35,964 nt of DNA. Origin: Glomus cerebriforme (taxonomy: Eukaryota; Glomeromycota; Glomeromycetes; Glomerales; Glomeraceae). Each line of letters opens with the position of its first letter. Within the stretch, counting starts at the first letter, position 1. Shown here piece after piece: positions 9,772-19,290 of the stretch. The stretch covers positions 196,371 through 232,334 of the forward strand of contig QKYT01000006.1 of NCBI GenBank assembly GCA_003550305.1, written 5' to 3'. Position numbers and translations under genes: made by a program. Under the pieces are notes generated by a model. That model saw nothing but the letters and a program-made list of their open reading frames with translations, was not told the origin of the DNA and did not search any database.

Positions 9772-10418
9772 CCTAGAAAAAAAGTTTAAATAAAAATAAT
9801 TATAGAAATTTAAGAGATACCAAATGAGAGGTGAATTTATCTGCCAATATCTTTCTAATGAAGGGAACATGTGTAAACGGGTTTGTGATCGGTAAGAAAG
9901 ATGCAAAATCCATTGGAAAAGATATCAGCGAAATTTTTGCAAGCGGTGTGAAAAACCCACTGCGTCAAAGCATAGGATATGTAATTTACATGTAGATAAA
10001 TATCATTCAAAAACATATTATCATAGAAAGAAGCTAAATGCCTTAGAAAAATCTGCCCTAGAAAATTTTCGACTTCCAGAAATAGAAGTAAAATAGCAAA
10101 TTAACTTTATTAGACTGCTAGATTGATTTCTTAAACACCCTGCCCTAGGTGCTCTAGATGACCTAGGAAAAATCGGACTTCTTTACTTTTTTATTTTTTT
10201 ATTTTTTTTTATCCATACATAGACCTTAGCTATGAAGTATATACACTATAAATATACTATAGAAAAATTTTGATTTTTTCTCAAGAACTTTATTTTTTAT
10301 TAGGATACCTAAGGTATCTAGGGAAGATAATACAGGAACAAGATAAAATGAAAAAAGAACACTTTCTTCTATAACAAACTTTGCCTTAGAAAGTGTCCTA
10401 GTAAAAAATCTGTCCTAG
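9772..10418. repeat. Cluster of CCTAG motifs beside the primase start
   Basis: CCTAG occurs at 9772, 10057, 10144, 10162, 10397 and 10414 on the plus strand and at 10318-10322 on the minus strand. Two copies are the palindrome CCTAGG. Most are followed by an A-rich stretch (CCTAGAAAA, CCTAGGAAAAA, CCTAGTAAAAAA). This is more than chance would give in such AT-rich DNA by a rough composition estimate. They sit just upstream of the primase-helicase start, where an iteron-type origin or recombinase core sites could be. That function is a guess. Confidence 0.3.
9824..10096 (+). pseudogene. Small Cys/His-rich (zinc-binding?) ORF with one stop
   Basis: A 91-codon frame from ATG (CAAATGAGAG) to TAG, broken once by TAA at codon 24 (9893-9895). 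Cys and His are patterned: CQYLSNEGNMCKRVCDR, then ERCKIHWKRY, FCKRCEKPT, ICNLHVDKYH. That gives about eight Cys and several His in C-x2-C and C-x2-H spacings, which would bind two zinc ions; the C-terminus is basic and helical. It is divergent from the primase-helicase with 103 bases between the two start codons, so they probably shared a promoter. The role is unknown; a small DNA-binding regulator of the mobile unit would fit. It is too short and too broken to be predicted by ordinary ORF calling. Confidence 0.5.
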
Positions 10419-10426
10419 AGCACTCC
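10148..10426. repeat. Possible MITE-like inverted-repeat unit
   Basis: Left end GGTGCTCTAGATGAC is roughly mirrored at the right end by CTGTCCTAGAGCACTCC. A nested hairpin lies at about 10359-10402 (ACACTTTCT ... AGAAAGTGT). The interior is AT-rich, with a TTTTTATTTTTTTATTT-like tract. The arms are short and imperfect, so this is a weak call, and it overlaps the CCTAG cluster. Confidence 0.25.
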
Positions 10427-10680
10427 AACTACAGACGCAAAATTGGCATACATGTATCGGTAACAAATAGGCAATAGTTGCTTTGATTGCAAGATGTGCA
10501 CTTCTGGCACTACCATGGTACTATCAAGTCACCACTGGATCCTCAAATCACATGCCCAAAAGATCAGCTGAAATTATGGTATAGTGCCAGCTGAAATTAA
10601 TCACAGATCTACTGCACCACCTGACACAATATTTTTTATCACATTTTGGCATTTTGAAAGGCAACCAAATAGGCGCAAAG
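10427..10680. other. Intergenic, no gene seen
   Basis: Moderately AT-rich spacer. It has short repeats of CAGCTGAAATTA (near 10566 and 10589) but no ORF or RNA gene that I can support. Confidence 0.4.
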
Positions 10681-10800
10681 GGTAAGCACTCCAATATAGA
10701 ATCCAATACTCAATCAGGTGTAGAAGGTCAGCACTTCGACATAAAATTAGGTATCTAAACATCTACAGAAGGTCAACATCCTCATTATAGAATTTACCGT
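10681..10800 (+). repeat. Diverged 45-base tandem repeat, about 2.7 copies
   Basis: Units begin at 10681 (GGTAAGCACTCCAATATAGA), 10726 (GGTCAGCACTTCGACATAAA) and 10771 (GGTCAACATCCTCATTATAG). The starts are exactly 45 bases apart, and each unit ends in GTAGAA or CTACAGAA. The third unit is interrupted by the neighbouring inverted-repeat element that begins at about 10795. Confidence 0.6.
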
Positions 10801-11113
10801 ATATAGCGGGCCACAGTACCCCGGGTATCTTGCAAAAATCGGGGGTTTGACCCTGTACCCCCGGGTACTAAATAAAACCTAAAAATTCCGTTTTTTGCGA
10901 ATATCTCACGATATACCGGTCCAATTTGAACGATCTTTTTTTTATTATGAAGAGCTCAATGAGAGCTATCAAACAAAAAAAAGATGGCTCAAATCTGATT
11001 ACTGGATCACGAGATAATTGTAAAATATCCCCCTAGATACTATACAATTCTATTAAATTTTTCAAGAGGGGTACTATGCATAGGGGGGGTACTATGGCCC
11101 GTGATATACGGTA
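10795..11113. mobile_element. Tc1/mariner-type non-autonomous element (MITE)
   Basis: Terminal inverted repeats of about 26 bases match with three mismatches: left end CCGTATATAGCGGGCCACAG..., right end (reverse complement) CCGTATATCACGGGCCATAG.... Both continue into TACCCC. Each end is bordered by TA (10795-10796 and 11112-11113), the target-site duplication of Tc1/mariner elements. The roughly 315-base interior has no ORF and includes an inner inverted repeat around GATCTTTTTTTTATT / AAAAAAAAGATGG. It has inserted into the last unit of the 45-base tandem repeat. Confidence 0.65.
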
Positions 11114-11141
11114 ATATGTAAACGACTCAGAAATAAGAAAA

Positions 11142-11421
11142 AAAGTGTGGTATTTAGATTATATATGTGTAGTAATTAGATTATATTGTGATAATAAAAA
11201 TATATTAGCATAAAAAACACAAATATCAAGAAAGACTTAAAGACATAGCTAGAACGTAAAAGTGATATAAGAAATAATAAAATATTAGATTATATGTGGT
11301 ATTTAGATCACAACATTTAGATCATATGTGGTAATTAGATCATATCATTTAAATCATATACGGTATTCAGATTATATGCAATATTCAGATTATATGCAGT
11401 ATTCAGATTATATATGATACT
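11142..11421 (+). repeat. 18-base AT-rich tandem repeat array
   Basis: Clustered copies of TCAGATTATATGCARTAT / TTAGATCATATGTGGTAA. The best-preserved run is 11285-11420, about eight units, some of 14 and some of 18 bases; earlier scattered units start near 11142. There are no unique spacers, so it is a satellite-like array. Confidence 0.55.
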
Positions 11422-11435
11422 ATAATCTAGGGTAA

Positions 11436-11481
11436 GTGGGATACCACATATGATATAATTATATCACATGTGATATCCCAC
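11436..11481. repeat. 46-base near-perfect palindrome
   Basis: Two 23-base arms without a loop: GTGGGATACCACATATGATA... and its inverted partner ending ...CACATGTGATATCCCAC, differing at two positions. It directly follows the 18-base array and could extrude as a cruciform. It may be a pair of transposon ends joined head to head. Confidence 0.6.
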
Positions 11482-11797
11482 TGAGGGCGTTTATATTTAA
11501 TTTAACAAAATTAATACAAACTTTATTTAATTGTAGAAATTTAACAATTACAGGAATTATTTGTGATTACAGGGTATCTTATAATATTAAAAAAACTTTT
11601 ATTTTTTTATTTTTTGTTTAAATAAATTTAATAAATTTTAATGGTGTTTTTTTTAATTTACGCATTTTTAATTAAGTTTTTTACAATATAAGTTTTTTTT
11701 TACAATATATTATTTTATTCACTAAATATTAATATATTATTACAAAAAGGTAAAAAGCAAATTAAATTTAAAAAAAAACAAAAAAAAACAGCCGATC
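11482..11797. other. AT-rich spacer
   Basis: Homopolymeric A/T-rich DNA; nothing else seen. Confidence 0.5.
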
Positions 11798-12010
11798 TTT
11801 TTTGTGTGCCAGGTTGGTGGCGCATGCATATATATAATATGCACTTGCACGTGATATCACGTGTAGCTGCATGTTTTTTGTCACCGGCGTGACACCCGGC
11901 TGTGATTCAAAATCACTATTTATCTGGAGGACGTTTTTTTATGGTGGTGTGAACCCTATTTGTCACGCTTATTTGTCATCGCATGCGCCACCAACCTGGC
12001 ACACAAAAAA
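11798..12010. mobile_element. MITE with perfect 30-base terminal inverted repeats
   Basis: The left end (TTTTTTGTGTGCCAGGTTGG...GCATGC, 11798-11827) is the exact reverse complement of the right end (11981-12010). The 213-base element has inner palindromes (CACGTGATATCACGTG near 11849) and GTCACCGGCGTGAC. There is no coding capacity; the 62-codon frame inside is a by-product. The perfect arms imply recent activity. The flanks are A/T runs, so the target duplication cannot be read with confidence and the superfamily is open. Confidence 0.75.
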
Positions 12011-12466
12011 CATATGCAAAAAAACAATTTGTCTATTTTGTTTACTTCAAATTAATTGACAGTTACAGTTAGCTGCGCCTCATAGTCTAAGCAATATATT
12101 CGGCGTAACCTGGCACAGATTTCAGATGTGCTATATTTAAATTTGGGAAATAATTCACCCGGATGAGATATAAATTTTTTATTGATTTAAAGAAGCATTT
12201 TTAATTAATATATACAGTATCAATCACAACTAAAATGAATAATAAAATTTATGTAACAGAATGTATTTCTTTATTACTAATGAACCAGTCATTATTGGTG
12301 TTATAAAATGCAAAAAAAAAATGAAGAAATGAAATAAAGAAAATGATGTTGATTTTTTCTTATCTCTATTATTCTTATTTGAAATCTTTTCCTGGAAGGA
12401 CTTGCTATTACTACTAAGATAATGATCTCACTTTTTTTTTTATCTTCATTTTGATTCTAATCTAAG
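12011..12466. other. Intergenic / 3' flank of the RING gene
   Basis: AT-rich DNA downstream of the minus-strand RING gene. It presumably holds the 3' untranslated region (AATAAA-like motifs on the minus strand). No other gene seen. Confidence 0.4.
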
Positions 12467-13624
12467 TTAATCAGCCCAGCTACCAAAATCTTTTTTGCAA
12501 AGGGTACATTGTTCTTTAAAACATTTTATATATTTTAAATAACATTTCATATGCAATAAATGACCACAACCGGGATTTATAATCATTCTACCACCTCTAA
12601 ATTCCAAAGGTTCTAAACACAAATAACATTCGTCAATGTTTTGTTGTTCTTGTTGTTCACATTCATATTCACTCTTATTATTAGAATTTTTTTCTGAAGA
12701 AAAATCTTTACTTTCATCATAATCATCTAAACTAGATGGAAGTTTTGATAAAAAACAATATGCCTCACGTGAAGAATGATTTTGTATGAGATATCGACTA
12801 TGATTTAATGGATCATTTTCTACTGTAGTATCATTATACAATGTAGATTGATTTAAGGAAGATGGTTGATCAATTGAATGATGTGAAGAATTTGATAAAC
12901 GTGTTAAATTAGTTGAATGTGGATCATGAAATAACGGGATTATATTATAATATAAATCGCGAATTGCATTTATATTTGAATTAAATGAATCTGATGAAGC
13001 AGGTGGAGGAGGCCGTGGAGGTGGTGTTGGCGTAGAAGGTCGGATAGATCGAGATGAACGTGATGAACGTGAAGAAGGTCGAGAAGTATTTAAAGATTGA
13101 AGATTTGATCCAGATCCTAATGAATACTCTTGTTCAGTGGAATTGATCAAATCACGACTAGCATGATTAGATGATGATGTTGAATTCGGTGGAACTAACC
13201 AAGGATTATGAAATGGAAAAGGATCTGATTCTGTCGAAGAAGCATTTGTTGAAACTGATGGAAATTCTGTAGATGTTTGAATTAGAGTTGATGATCTTGT
13301 AAGTGTACTTGTCGCTTGTCCTCTCATTGTTTGCATTCTTGTTAGTGATGATGATCTTGAATCAGAAGAAATATTTGATCCTGATGAATTTCTGTTAGCT
13401 AATCTTCTAACAAGTTTTGTAATTTGATTTGTTGACGAAGTTAAATTTTGTCTTGATGAAGTCGTTGGTTCTGATCGACGTGTAAACATATTGATTGTAT
13501 TATTATTTGTTGTTATAAACGGATGATTAGGATGATGAGGTAATTCTGTTGCTGTCCTTCTTGGATAAGAAATATATCGAATATTATTATTATTATTGTT
13601 ATTATTTCTTTGTAAATTAAACAT
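12467..13624 (-). CDS. RING-H2 finger protein with Ser/Asn-rich N-terminus
   Basis: A 385-residue, single-exon ORF. I take the ATG at 13624 as the start; the frame extends 18 bases further but only to TTG. Residues 1-330 are low complexity: an eight-Asn run at residues 7-14, many Ser/Thr, and a Pro-rich patch (TPTPPPRPPPPASS). They are probably disordered. The C-terminal end is a RING-H2 domain: C333-x2-C336-x16-C353-x-H355-x2-H358-x2-C361-x11-C373-x2-C376, nine residues before the stop. Proteins of this form are E3 ubiquitin ligases that bind an E2 through the RING; the substrate is unknown. No membrane segment is present, so it is likely soluble. It is divergent from the membrane-protein gene at 15037. 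All eight zinc ligands are present and the frame is intact. Confidence 0.82.
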   Translation of the reverse strand: MFNLQRNNNNNNNNIRYISYPRRTATELPHHPNHPFITTNNNTINMFTRRSEPTTSSRQNLTSSTNQITKLVRRLANRNSSGSNISSDSRSSSLTRMQTMRGQATSTLTRSSTLIQTSTEFPSVSTNASSTESDPFPFHNPWLVPPNSTSSSNHASRDLINSTEQEYSLGSGSNLQSLNTSRPSSRSSRSSRSIRPSTPTPPPRPPPPASSDSFNSNINAIRDLYYNIIPLFHDPHSTNLTRLSNSSHHSIDQPSSLNQSTLYNDTTVENDPLNHSRYLIQNHSSREAYCFLSKLPSSLDDYDESKDFSSEKNSNNKSEYECEQQEQQNIDECYLCLEPLEFRGGRMIINPGCGHLLHMKCYLKYIKCFKEQCTLCKKDFGSWAD

Positions 13625-15036
13625 ATTTTCTAAAATTTTCAAAAGAAGATATTTGTTAAAATGAAGAAAAAGAAGTTTTTAGCAGTAGGTTTTTCTTTAA
13701 ATGAGAAACATTCTCAAGGAAAAAAAGAAACCTGTTTGAAATAATTATTCCCTTATATACTTTATATACTTTATTCCTTTATTTCAACAAAAAAAAACAA
13801 ACACCCCTTGAACATTACACAAAAATTGGTATAATGAAAATCTCTCTAAAAATTGATTAACAATTACTATAAATCGTAATTTCATCATTGTTAAGATTTC
13901 CTTATTTCGGTTTATTGACGAAGCCGGAGTTTCCACTTTGAATGAAATTGACGGAATTAAAAATTTGAAACATACAATTTCTTTATCGAATTTCTTTCTT
14001 GAGGTTGGGGGATATTTTCGGAATATAAACGATTAAAAATCATTATTTAGGAACAATAATTTCATCACAAATGAATAATTAGGTAACTTACTAGGAGAAT
14101 TGAAACAGGTTTCAGATTCTAAAAGTATACTGCGCTTTCAGCCACCGGATTTTTTTGTTAATGGAAACACCAATAAGCACAAAGAGTCTATTCAGGTATC
14201 GTATAACCTTACATTATAATACGATTGGAACGGAAGAAAAAAGAGTTTAAAATTTATCTTTGTTTTATTTAGTTTCAAAGATTAATACATTACTAATAAA
14301 TCTATATATATTAATTAATAAAATACCCAACCACGCAGGTTTTTAGGAATGAATTCTCACGCCATTCTCTAAATTTAATAACTTTAATTCAATAAAAGTC
14401 TTATCTGAAATTTTATTGGCGTAAAAATTCTAGTATGGTAACTTAATGATAACTGATAACAAATCATAAATAAAATATTTCATTAAATCTGAACACAAGC
14501 TACCGTTTTTGGTTTATCAAGTGATTGACTTTACCGTAATAATTTATTTTGTTTGTGTATGGAAAAAGCTTAAAAGAATGAAATATGAGATACTATTAAT
14601 AGTTTTTTTTTTCACATTTCCCTCATGAAAAATGATCGGTTATGTTACACGAGTCGATCAGCCTTCGATCAAATATAAAATATTAACCAAACGAGGAGCC
14701 GACCCGAAATTGAATTAATAAATCACATGAACGACATAATTTATTGCCAAGACATTTTTCATCAATTTTTCTAATACTGTAAATAGCTTCCATAAACAAT
14801 ATATTGTACAACGAAATAATTTTTTTAGTTTAGCTACTATAAATAGATTTATTATGTTATAAATATACAAATATTAGACAAATAATTCCGGAATTTTTCC
14901 ATTTCTTTAAATGCTTCAAAAAAAACCAAAAAATTGAACATTTTTTGAGGTCTCATTTACTTTATTCCCTATTAGAAATATTAAAACAATAAATTAATGA
15001 AATTATTTTATAAAAAAAAATATATGAGATTTTACA
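13625..15036. other. Divergent intergenic region
   Basis: 1.4 kb between the RING gene (minus) and the membrane-protein gene (plus), presumably carrying both promoters and untranslated leaders. It is AT-rich with T/A runs. No RNA gene or repeat family recognised. Confidence 0.4.
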
Positions 15037-15564
15037 ATGAAAATCTTGTTTAATATTTTAAAATTATTTAAAATACGCCATAAAATCTGGCTTATATTTT
15101 ATACACTAACATTATCATTCTTATTATCATTATTATTTCATTCGAAATTCACAAATTCATTCGAACTCGATTCATCTGATTCATTTGATCTGTTCACAAA
15201 TTTATTCGTAAGACCTCAGTCCCCTGCTTTATTAACAGCTTCTACATCTCCGATATTAAAGAAAAAACATGGCTGTAATGTAGGATGTACAACAATAATA
15301 GTAATTGCTGTAATTTTAATTTCATTTTGTTTAACTTATATAATTCATGAATTAATTTGTAAAGAAAAAAGGTTAAATATTTTTAAACAACGAAAATTAA
15401 AAGATGTTGAATCTGGCAGAGATTCTTTTGAAGAATGGGAAAAAGAAATCAAACTTGAACGTCAGCAAATTATTAATGAAAAGAAAAAAAAACGAATGCT
15501 TTATATACAAAATCAATTACCTACTATTTATGAAGAATATGAAACTGTTGCTTCTTTGTTGTGA
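15037..15564 (+). CDS. Small membrane protein with C-terminal coiled coil, unknown
   Basis: A 175-residue, single-exon ORF from ATG to TGA. It has a basic start (MKILFNILKLFKIRHK) and a hydrophobic helix at about 17-35 (IWLIFYTLTLSFLLSLLF). That helix is either a signal anchor or a signal peptide, and a Ser/Asp/Phe-rich loop follows. The second membrane helix is at about 83-104 (TTIIVIAVILISFCLTYII), preceded by CNVGC. The remainder is a charged cytosolic-type tail (ERQQIINEKKKKRMLY) predicted to be a coiled coil. The layout suggests a two-pass or cleaved single-pass protein of the secretory system. I do not recognise the family. Codon use is AT-rich like the neighbours, and no intron is evident. 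Confidence 0.6.
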   Translation: MKILFNILKLFKIRHKIWLIFYTLTLSFLLSLLFHSKFTNSFELDSSDSFDLFTNLFVRPQSPALLTASTSPILKKKHGCNVGCTTIIVIAVILISFCLTYIIHELICKEKRLNIFKQRKLKDVESGRDSFEEWEKEIKLERQQIINEKKKKRMLYIQNQLPTIYEEYETVASLL

Positions 15565-16693
15565 AGAATTTTATGAATGAAATCTATACGTTTATATGAA
15601 TATTCACGTGATGAAAGCGTCAGCTTACATTCTTAATATAGCAAAGAAAGCAATACTGTAATAAATACAAATTAATCAATGCATAATAAGAATGCGTATT
15701 TGTGCGTTGTTTTCTAATATTTATTATAAGTCGTCATTAAATTAACCAATTTAAGGTTACACGAGTATGGTTAAAAATATTTTAGAAATAAAATCTATTA
15801 AATTTAATTTAAAATAATAGATTAGAATTATTTATATTTTGTAAACAATTATTTTGTTAAGTTAATTATATTTTATTGTATATATTATTTAAAATAAAAA
15901 TGTAAGTATATTTCTATTTTCCAGCACATGTAACCTATTATGTGATACTGTATATATAATTTATAAAGGTAAATAATTTTTGTTAAAATATATCTTAGTT
16001 GATATATAGCTCCTTAATCTATTATATATATTCTAACCAAGTTTCTTATTAAAATTATTATAATTTACTTTTTTCTTATTATTAACCAATTAACCTAATT
16101 TTTAATTACTTCTAAAAGAATCCATTTTTTTGCTTTTGCTTTTTATATGATTTTTAATTACTTTAATACATCTTTTTTGAAAATACTTTTCCTTTCATTA
16201 TAATTTATTATTATAATTTAGTTTATCATAATTATTATTATATTCTTTTTATAATAAATAAGTTTTTAAAGGTTTAGATTGATTAAAAAAATCTATTAAT
16301 AGCCAATAATCTACTAAAATTTTTTTATTCTAATAATAATATACAATAAATCATAAAAAAGTATTATATAGTTTGCAAATTTTATAAAAAAAAAAGAATT
16401 AATTCTCTCATATAATCATTAGTATTATATAATTATATAAATCATAATTTTATTAGCCAATTTTTATTATTATTAATATTACATAATTTGACTTAATTTT
16501 TGTAATTTTGATTAATAAAAATTTTAGTAAATTTATAATATAAAGATTAAGAATACAAAAAGATTAAGATTAAAAATTAAGAATATTATATACTTAAAAA
16601 TCAAAAATATAATATATTAAAGATTAATCAATAATCAAAAACATAATATACTATTTAAAAATTAATAACACAATATATTAAAAATCAAATGTA
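15565..16693. other. AT-rich gene desert, part 1
   Basis: Very AT-rich DNA with A/T runs and short direct repeats (ATTATAATTTA, AAGATTAA). No gene, RNA or transposon termini seen until the pogo-like element. Confidence 0.45.
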
Positions 16694-17663
16694 CAGTCGA
16701 TCCCCTTTATAATCACACCCCTTGGGACTGGCAAATGNNNNNNNNNNNNNNNNNNNNNNNNNNNNNNNNNNNNNNNNNNNNNNNNNNNNNNNNNNNNNNN
16801 NNNNNNNNNNNNNNNNNNNNNNNNNNNNNNNNNNNNNNNNNNNNNNNNNNNNNNNNNNNNNNNNNNNNNNNNNNNNNNNNNNNNNNNNNNNNNNNNNNNN
16901 NNNNNNNNNNNNNNNNNNNNNNNNNNNNNNNNNNNNNNNNNNNNNNNNNNNNNNNNNNNNNNNNNNNNNNNNNNNNNNNNNNNNNNNNNNNNNNNNNNNN
17001 NNNNNNNNNNNNNNNNNNNNNNNNNNNNNNNNNNNNNNNNNNNNNNNNNNNNNNNNNNNNNNNNNNNNNNNNNNNNNNNNNNNNNNNNNNNNNNNNNNNN
17101 NNNNNNNNNNNNNNNNNNNNNNNNNNNNNNNNNNNNNNNNNNNNNNNNNNNNNNNNNNNNNNNNNNNNNNNNNNNNNNNNNNNNNNNNNNNNNNNNNNNN
17201 NNNNNNNNNNNNNNNNNNNNNNNNNNNNNNNNNNNNNNNNNNNNNNNNNNNNNNNNNNNNNNNNNNNNNNNNNNNNNNNNNNNNNNNNNNNNNNNNNNNN
17301 NNNNNNNNNNNNNNNNNNNNNNNNNNNNNNNNNNNNNNNNNNNNNNNNNNNNNNNNNNNNNNNNNNNNNNNNNNNNNNNNNNNNNNNCCGCAATATCGCA
17401 AATCGCAATTATTCCGCAATTGCCTATTTGCGGACCCATCTTTATCAGTTATATTATCAGATCACATGATTAGTGTGCTTATAAATAGGGAAATTTCCTT
17501 ATATTTACTATGATATGGGACTGATGATTGGTGTGATTATATTTTTAATTAATAAAGTGATTATAAAGGAGGCGTTTTCTATATAAAAAAGTTCGGACTA
17601 AATTATTTGTGCTTTAAGGGAGGGAGTGCTTATATAAGAGGTGCTTATAAAGGAGGTCGACTG
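16694..17663. mobile_element. pogo/Tigger-like DNA transposon (non-autonomous or gapped)
   Basis: Left end CAGTCGATCCCCTTTATAAT and right end, reverse complemented, CAGTCGACCTCCTTTATAAG. They match over about 23 bases with three mismatches and both continue into CAC. Each end is bordered by TA (16692-16693 and 17664-17665). Starts of the CAGTCGA...TTATAA type with TA duplications are typical of pogo/Tigger elements. Subterminal copies of the same motif lie inside the right end (GTGATTATAAAGGAGGCG at about 17549, GTGCTTATATAAGAGG at about 17631). The middle is an assembly gap, so a transposase ORF cannot be excluded or shown. Confidence 0.7.
16738..17387. other. Assembly gap (650 N)
   Basis: A run of N inside the pogo-like element. 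All open frames across it are artefacts. Confidence 0.99.
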
Positions 17664-17929
17664 TATACAATATATCAAAAATTAAGAGTATGATATATCT
17701 AAAGATAAAAATTATATAAGAATATAATACACTTAAAAATCAAGAAATATAAGAATAAAAATAGTAAAGAAAAAAGTATTAATATATGTTAATTAGTAAA
17801 AAAATACATTAATATTAATTATAATACATATTAAACTTTACCAAATTTTAAATATATTAGAATTTAAGGAAAGAGTTGTTTTTACATAAAAAAAAAGCAA
17901 AAAAAAAATATTAATATTATTAATATTTT
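17664..17929. other. AT-rich spacer
   Basis: AT-rich DNA with AAGA/ATTAA short repeats resembling the sequence left of the pogo-like element. Nothing else seen. Confidence 0.4.
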
Positions 17930-18370
17930 TTACAAAAAAAAATATACTTTCACTTTACTTATTAAAATAAACCTTTTTAAAAATTTTGGTTTATTTTTTT
18001 TAAAAAATAAAAAACATGAATATTAGAAATATTTCTAAATATTTTTTTGCAAAAAAAAGAAAATTTTTCACTTTTTTTCACTTATTAAAATAAGTATTTC
18101 TAAAGGTTTTATTTTAATTTACCTAAAAAAAAATAAATTAGAAATAAATATTTCTAAATATTCTTTATAAAAATTATTTTTTTCTACTTATTAAAATATA
18201 TTTTTTCAAATAGTTTTTTTTAAAAAAATAATATTAAAAATATTTTTAAGCATTTTTTATAATAAGAAAAATTATTACCTTCCTTTATTTACTACTGAAA
18301 TGAGTCTTTCTAAAGATTTGTTTTATTTTTTCTAAAAAAAAATAAATAATATTTTTTTAAAAAAATCTAA
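17930..18370 (+). repeat. Decayed tandem array, period about 105-123 bases
   Basis: The phrase CTTATTAAAATAA recurs at 17958, 18081 and 18187, and in diverged form (CTACTGAAATGA) at 18292. Each is followed about 5-10 bases later by TTTCTAAA or a similar block, then by an A8-9 run and ATATTTCTAAATATT. This gives about four units of a satellite that has drifted to nearly pure A/T. Confidence 0.5.
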
Positions 18371-19290
18371 ATTTTTGTATAACTAATTAGCTAATTTTAT
18401 ATGATTAAAAAAAAGTTAATATATCAGAATTAATAAATTTCTTTTTTTAATTTTTTTTTAAATAGTTATTATAAGAATTTTTTTTTTTTTAAATATATTT
18501 TTTTAAATTATAGTGATATATTGCAAATATCATGTAATTTATAAAGTCATGTGATTAATATCATAATTTCAGTCAAAATTAAAGTATAAAATCATATAAT
18601 TTTAACATATAATTTAGTTTTTTTTTAAAAAAAAGTTTCTGATATACAGTATTTTGATATATTTTATTTAATTTATTAATTAATAATAATTAATTTTCTT
18701 TTTTTTCTTATATACAGTATAATTCTTTTAATTTTTTTTTCTTTTTGAAATTTCTGATATATTTGTTTAATATGAAACTAATTTGTTACCTATTGCTTTA
18801 TAATAGGTTTTAATTTTTATTTATAATTTTTAATTTTGGCCAGAATTATGTGTATGCATATCAATTTCCTTTTTTAGAATTTCATATAATCTTGTACTAC
18901 CATTTGATCCAATTTTCGTAAAAAATAAAATTTTCTTTTTTAAACTTTGTGTAATGTAACGTGATTAGATTACACAACTTTAAAGTATTTATTTATACAG
19001 TTAATCTAAATGTTATAAATTTTTTTAATTAGATAGATATATTTTTAATAGTTAACTTTTTTTTTATTCTTATATATAATTTTTTTTGACTTTTATTTAT
19101 ATAAAAAATATTTTTTTTGTTAATTAATAATAATAAAATTATATAAGCAATTGAATACCAACATGACCTTAATAACATATATATCAAATCCTAAAATTTT
19201 TTTACATCACTATATTATATAATACAATTTTTAAATGTAATAGGTCAAAAATCATGTTGCTATTATAATAGAAGAACAAAATGTTTTCAC
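18371..19290. other. AT-rich gene desert, part 2
   Basis: Long T and A runs; no coding sequence that I can recover on either strand. Confidence 0.4.

Larger units (their letters stand above)
4585..10096 (-). mobile_element. Candidate primase-helicase / tyrosine-recombinase element (relic)
   Basis: Coding parts on the minus strand, in transcription order, are a fused primase + SF3 helicase (9720-6698), a tyrosine recombinase (6239-5122) and a coiled-coil ORF (4911-4585). A small Cys/His-rich ORF is divergent (9824-10096). Replication initiation plus site-specific integration in one cluster is the logic of integrating plasmids, virophages and polinton-like viruses. No capsid, packaging ATPase or protease gene is seen here. 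Termini are not identified, so the limits given are those of the coding parts. Every conserved gene in it is broken, so the copy is dead. Grouping these genes as one element is inference from adjacency and shared strand. Confidence 0.4.

Noticed and set aside
11142..11421. CRISPR-like array
   Set aside because: Units abut with no unique spacers, and the genome is eukaryotic; it is a short satellite.
16678..17513. Five long open frames of 230-260 codons
   Set aside because: They consist almost wholly of unknown residues across the 650-N assembly gap.
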